NCBI RefSeq assembly: GCF_000321225.1
Contig: NW_004450276.1
Coordinates: forward strand, 2,621,760-2,685,759
Source of the DNA: Odobenus rosmarus divergens
Lineage: Eukaryota > Chordata > Mammalia > Carnivora > Odobenidae
Reading direction: 5' to 3'
Length of the DNA stretch: 64,000 bases
Shown here: positions 61,255-64,000 of the stretch, piece by piece
How the letters are laid out: the number at the start of each line of letters is the position of its first letter
How positions within the stretch are numbered: position 1 is the stretch's first letter
Position numbers and translations under genes: made by a program
The notes under the pieces: generated by a model
The model's input: only the letters and a program-made list of their open reading frames with translations
What the model was told of the DNA's origin: nothing
The model's database searches: none

Positions 61255-64000
61255 AAGGAATAAATTTAGAAAATTTGGGGGTAAATGGCAGAGTAGGAGG
61301 ATCCTGAGCTCACCTCATCCCACAGACATACTAAACCAACAACCACATCTACTACAACTAATTCTGAAAATCTGAAGACTGTCAGAACAGATCTTCCACA
61401 GCTAGTCATAAAGAGAAGGCCACATCAAAAAAGGTAATGGGGTGGAGACAAGGTCAATAACCAAACCCCCAATGTGACTAACCGCAAAAGGAAGGGACAT
61501 CACAAACATGAAGGAGAGGATCAGACCCCAAAGCTGTCAACCCCAGCCCTGGAGATTTACACTGGAAAATGAGTCCTCATGATACCTGGCTTTGAAAATC
61601 AGCAGAGCCTAACACTGGGAGCTCTGACAATTAGGCTATCAGTTGATTTTTCAACAGAAACTTTGTAAGCCAGAAGAAAGTGGCATGATACATTCAAAGT
61701 GCTGAAAGGTAACACCTACAACCAAGAATACTCTACCCAGCAAGGCTATCTTGAAGGAAAAATAGAGTTTCCTAGACAAATAAAAGTTAAAGCAGTTTAT
61801 CCCCACTAAACCAGCCTTATGAGAACTGTTAAAGGGAATTCTTTAAGAGGAAAGAAAAGAATGTAACTAGAAGAAAATTATGAAAGAAAAAAACCTCACT
61901 GGTAAGAGCAAACACGCAGTGAACATAGTAGATTAATCTCTCAAAAACCAGTATGGAGGTTAAAACACTAAGGTGGTGAAATCAAGTATATCTACAAAAA
62001 TTACAGAATACACAAAATAAAAAGATGTAAAATATGACCTCATATACATAAGATGAAAGGGGAGTAAAATTTGTGCTCCCAGAATGTGTTCAAACTTAAG
62101 TGACCACCAACTTAATATAGACTGCTAATACACAATAGGATGTTACAAGTGAACACCATGAAACCACAAATAAAAGACCTGTAACAGATATACAAAAAAA
62201 TAAAGAGAAAAGAATCCAAGCATAACACTAAAAAACCCCCACTAAACCACAAGGGAAGAGAGCAAGGAAAGAAGGAACAGAGATGAACTACAAAAATAAC
62301 CAGAAAGCAATTAACAAAATGGCAGTAACTACGTATCTATCAATAATTACTTCAAGTTTCTTTAAAGATCTTATTTATTTATTTATTTGAAAAAGAGAGA
62401 GAGCATGACTAGGGGGAGGGGCAGAGGGAGAAGGAGACTCCCCACTGAGTAGGGAGCCCCTCACAGGGCTCGAGCCCAGGACCCTGGGATCATGACCTGA
62501 GCTAAAGGCAGACACTTAACCAACTGAGCACACAGGTGTCCCAATAATTACTTTAAGTTTAAATAAATGCTCCAGTTAAAAGACATAGGTGACTGAGTGA
62601 ATAAAAAACCAAGACCCATCTATATGCTGTCTATAGGAGACTCACTTCAGACCTAAAGACACATAGAGACTGAAAATGAAGGGATGGAAAAAGATATTCC
62701 ATGCAAACAGAAGGAAAAAAAAAAAAGCCAGGTAGAAACACTTATTAAACAAAATAGACTTTAAAACAAAGCTCTAATAGAGACAAAGGCAGGCATTACA
62801 TAAAAATAAAGAGATCAATCCAATGAGAGGATATAACAATTGCAAATATCCATCCATCCAAAACAGGAGCAGCTAAATACATAAAGCAATTAACAGACAT
62901 AAAAGGACAATATGACAATAATGTAATAATATACAGTAATAGTAGTGGACTTTAACAACCCAAATACATCAACTGATAGATCATCCAGACAGAAAAACAA
63001 GGAAACAGAGGCTCTGAATGATATAGACCAAATAGACCTAAAAGATACAGAACATTCCATCCAAAATGAGCAAAACACACATTCTCTTCTAGTGCACATG
63101 GCACATGCTCGAAGACAGATCACACATAAGGCCACAAAATAAGTCTCAATAAATTTAAGAACACCAAAATCATATCAAGCATCTTTCCCAACCATCACAA
63201 TGTGAAACTAGAAATACATTAAAAGGAAAAAAAACTGGAAAAAACACAAACACACGGTAGCTATACAACATGCTACTAAACAACAACGGGTCGATGATGA
63301 AATCAAAGAGGAAATCAAATAATACCTGGAGACAAATGAAAATGGAAACACAGCAGTCCAAAATTTTGGGAACACAGCAAAAGAAGTTCTAAGACAGAAG
63401 TCTACAGTGATACAGACCTATCTCAAGAAATAAGAAAAATGTCAATCTGACCTTACACCTAAAGGAACAAGAAAAAAGAACAAAGCCCAAAGTTAGTAGA
63501 AGGAAGTAAATAAAAAAATTAGAGCAGAAATTGAGACAAAAAAAAAAAACAGAAAAGATCAATGAAACCAAGAGCTAGTTCTTTGAAAGGATGAACAGAA
63601 TTGATAAACCTGTAGCCAGACTCATCAAGAGAACTCAAATAATAAAATCAGAAATGAAAGAGTGGAAATAACCAACACCACAAAAATATAAAGGATTATA
63701 AAAAATTATATGCAAACAAATTGGACAACCTAAAAGAAATGGACAAATTCCTAGAAACATACAATCTTCCAAAACTGAATCCGAAGAAACAAAATTTGAA
63801 CAGACTTATTACTAGTAATGAAATTAAATCAGTAATCAAAAAACTCCCCAAAAACAGAAGTCCAGGGCCAGATGGCTTCAAAGGTGAATCCTACCAAATA
63901 CCGAAAGAAGAGTTAATACCTATTCTTCTCAAACTATTTCAAAAAATAAAGGAGGAAGAAAAACTTCCAAATTCATTTTAAGAGGCCAGCATTAGCCTGC
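61255..64000 (+). mobile_element. L1 remnant, sense, 5' region into ORF2 reverse transcriptase, cut by window end
   Basis: Starts with GGGGTAAATGGCAGAGTAGGAGG, an L1 5'-end type sequence. It passes through an ORF1-side region with an AACCAAGAATACTCTACCCA block at 61,719 and reaches the ORF2 endonuclease (62,940-63,130). It ends in the reverse-transcriptase N-terminal part, reading [20 protein letters not shown] near 63,855-63,914. It has stops and an internal SINE. The rest lies beyond 64,000. Confidence 0.82.
62360..62541 (-). mobile_element. CAN-SINE, antisense, with 19-bp TSD, inside L1
   Basis: The flanks 62341-62359 and 62542-62560 match over 19 bp with one C/T difference (CAATAATTACTTCAAGTTT). 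It is inserted in the 5' half of an L1. Confidence 0.94.

Noticed and set aside
63721..63981. 86-codon open frame (+) with a reverse-transcriptase-like segment
   Set aside because: It is part of an old L1 ORF2 with stops before it; not an independent gene.

Overview
The window is mammalian nuclear DNA from a carnivoran, most likely a non-dog caniform such as a bear, seal or mustelid. The lineage call rests on 22 copies of a tRNA-derived carnivore SINE (CAN-SINE type, with a tRNA-like head reading GCGCCTGGGTGGCTCAG, a pyrimidine-rich body and an AATAAA/A-rich tail), none in the dog-specific SINEC_Cf form, and on a 3' piece of a young carnivore-type L1. Genes are split into short exons with GT/AG introns, and almost none of the open frames outside those exons look coding.

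Left two thirds, + strand (1 to about 43,085): the 3' half of CACNB2, the beta-2 auxiliary subunit of voltage-gated calcium channels. Twelve exons are visible. They encode the end of the SH3 domain, the variable HOOK linker (including three alternative exons of 134, 20 and 62 nt within 0.83 kb), the guanylate-kinase-like domain, and the long basic/acidic C-terminal tail with its stop codon at 41711-41713. The 3' UTR probably ends just after an AATAAA at 43060-43065. The promoter, N-terminal exons and the first part of SH3 lie upstream of the window.

Right third, - strand (about 47,050 to beyond 64,000): the 3' end of NSUN6, a tRNA/mRNA cytosine-5 methyltransferase. Three exons are present and encode residues 308-469 in human numbering. 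Both cysteines of the catalytic centre (C326 and C373) are intact. The remaining NSUN6 exons lie beyond the right edge; the last 10.8 kb is intron filled mostly with L1 and LTR remnants. The two genes converge tail to tail with about 4 kb between their probable poly(A) sites. They have no evident functional link.

The rest is intronic or intergenic DNA with layered repeats: old L2 and MIR, DNA transposons (two TA-flanked Tigger-like elements, several hAT/MER-type), one MLT1-type LTR, antisense and sense L1 segments (including an L1 inserted into an older, oppositely oriented L1), and young CAN-SINEs, most of them with clear target-site duplications. I found no novel gene system. The points most worth a second look are the alternative-exon cluster with a strong unexplained splice acceptor inside it, two unusually perfect inverted repeats, a poly(A)-only insertion, and the nested L1.
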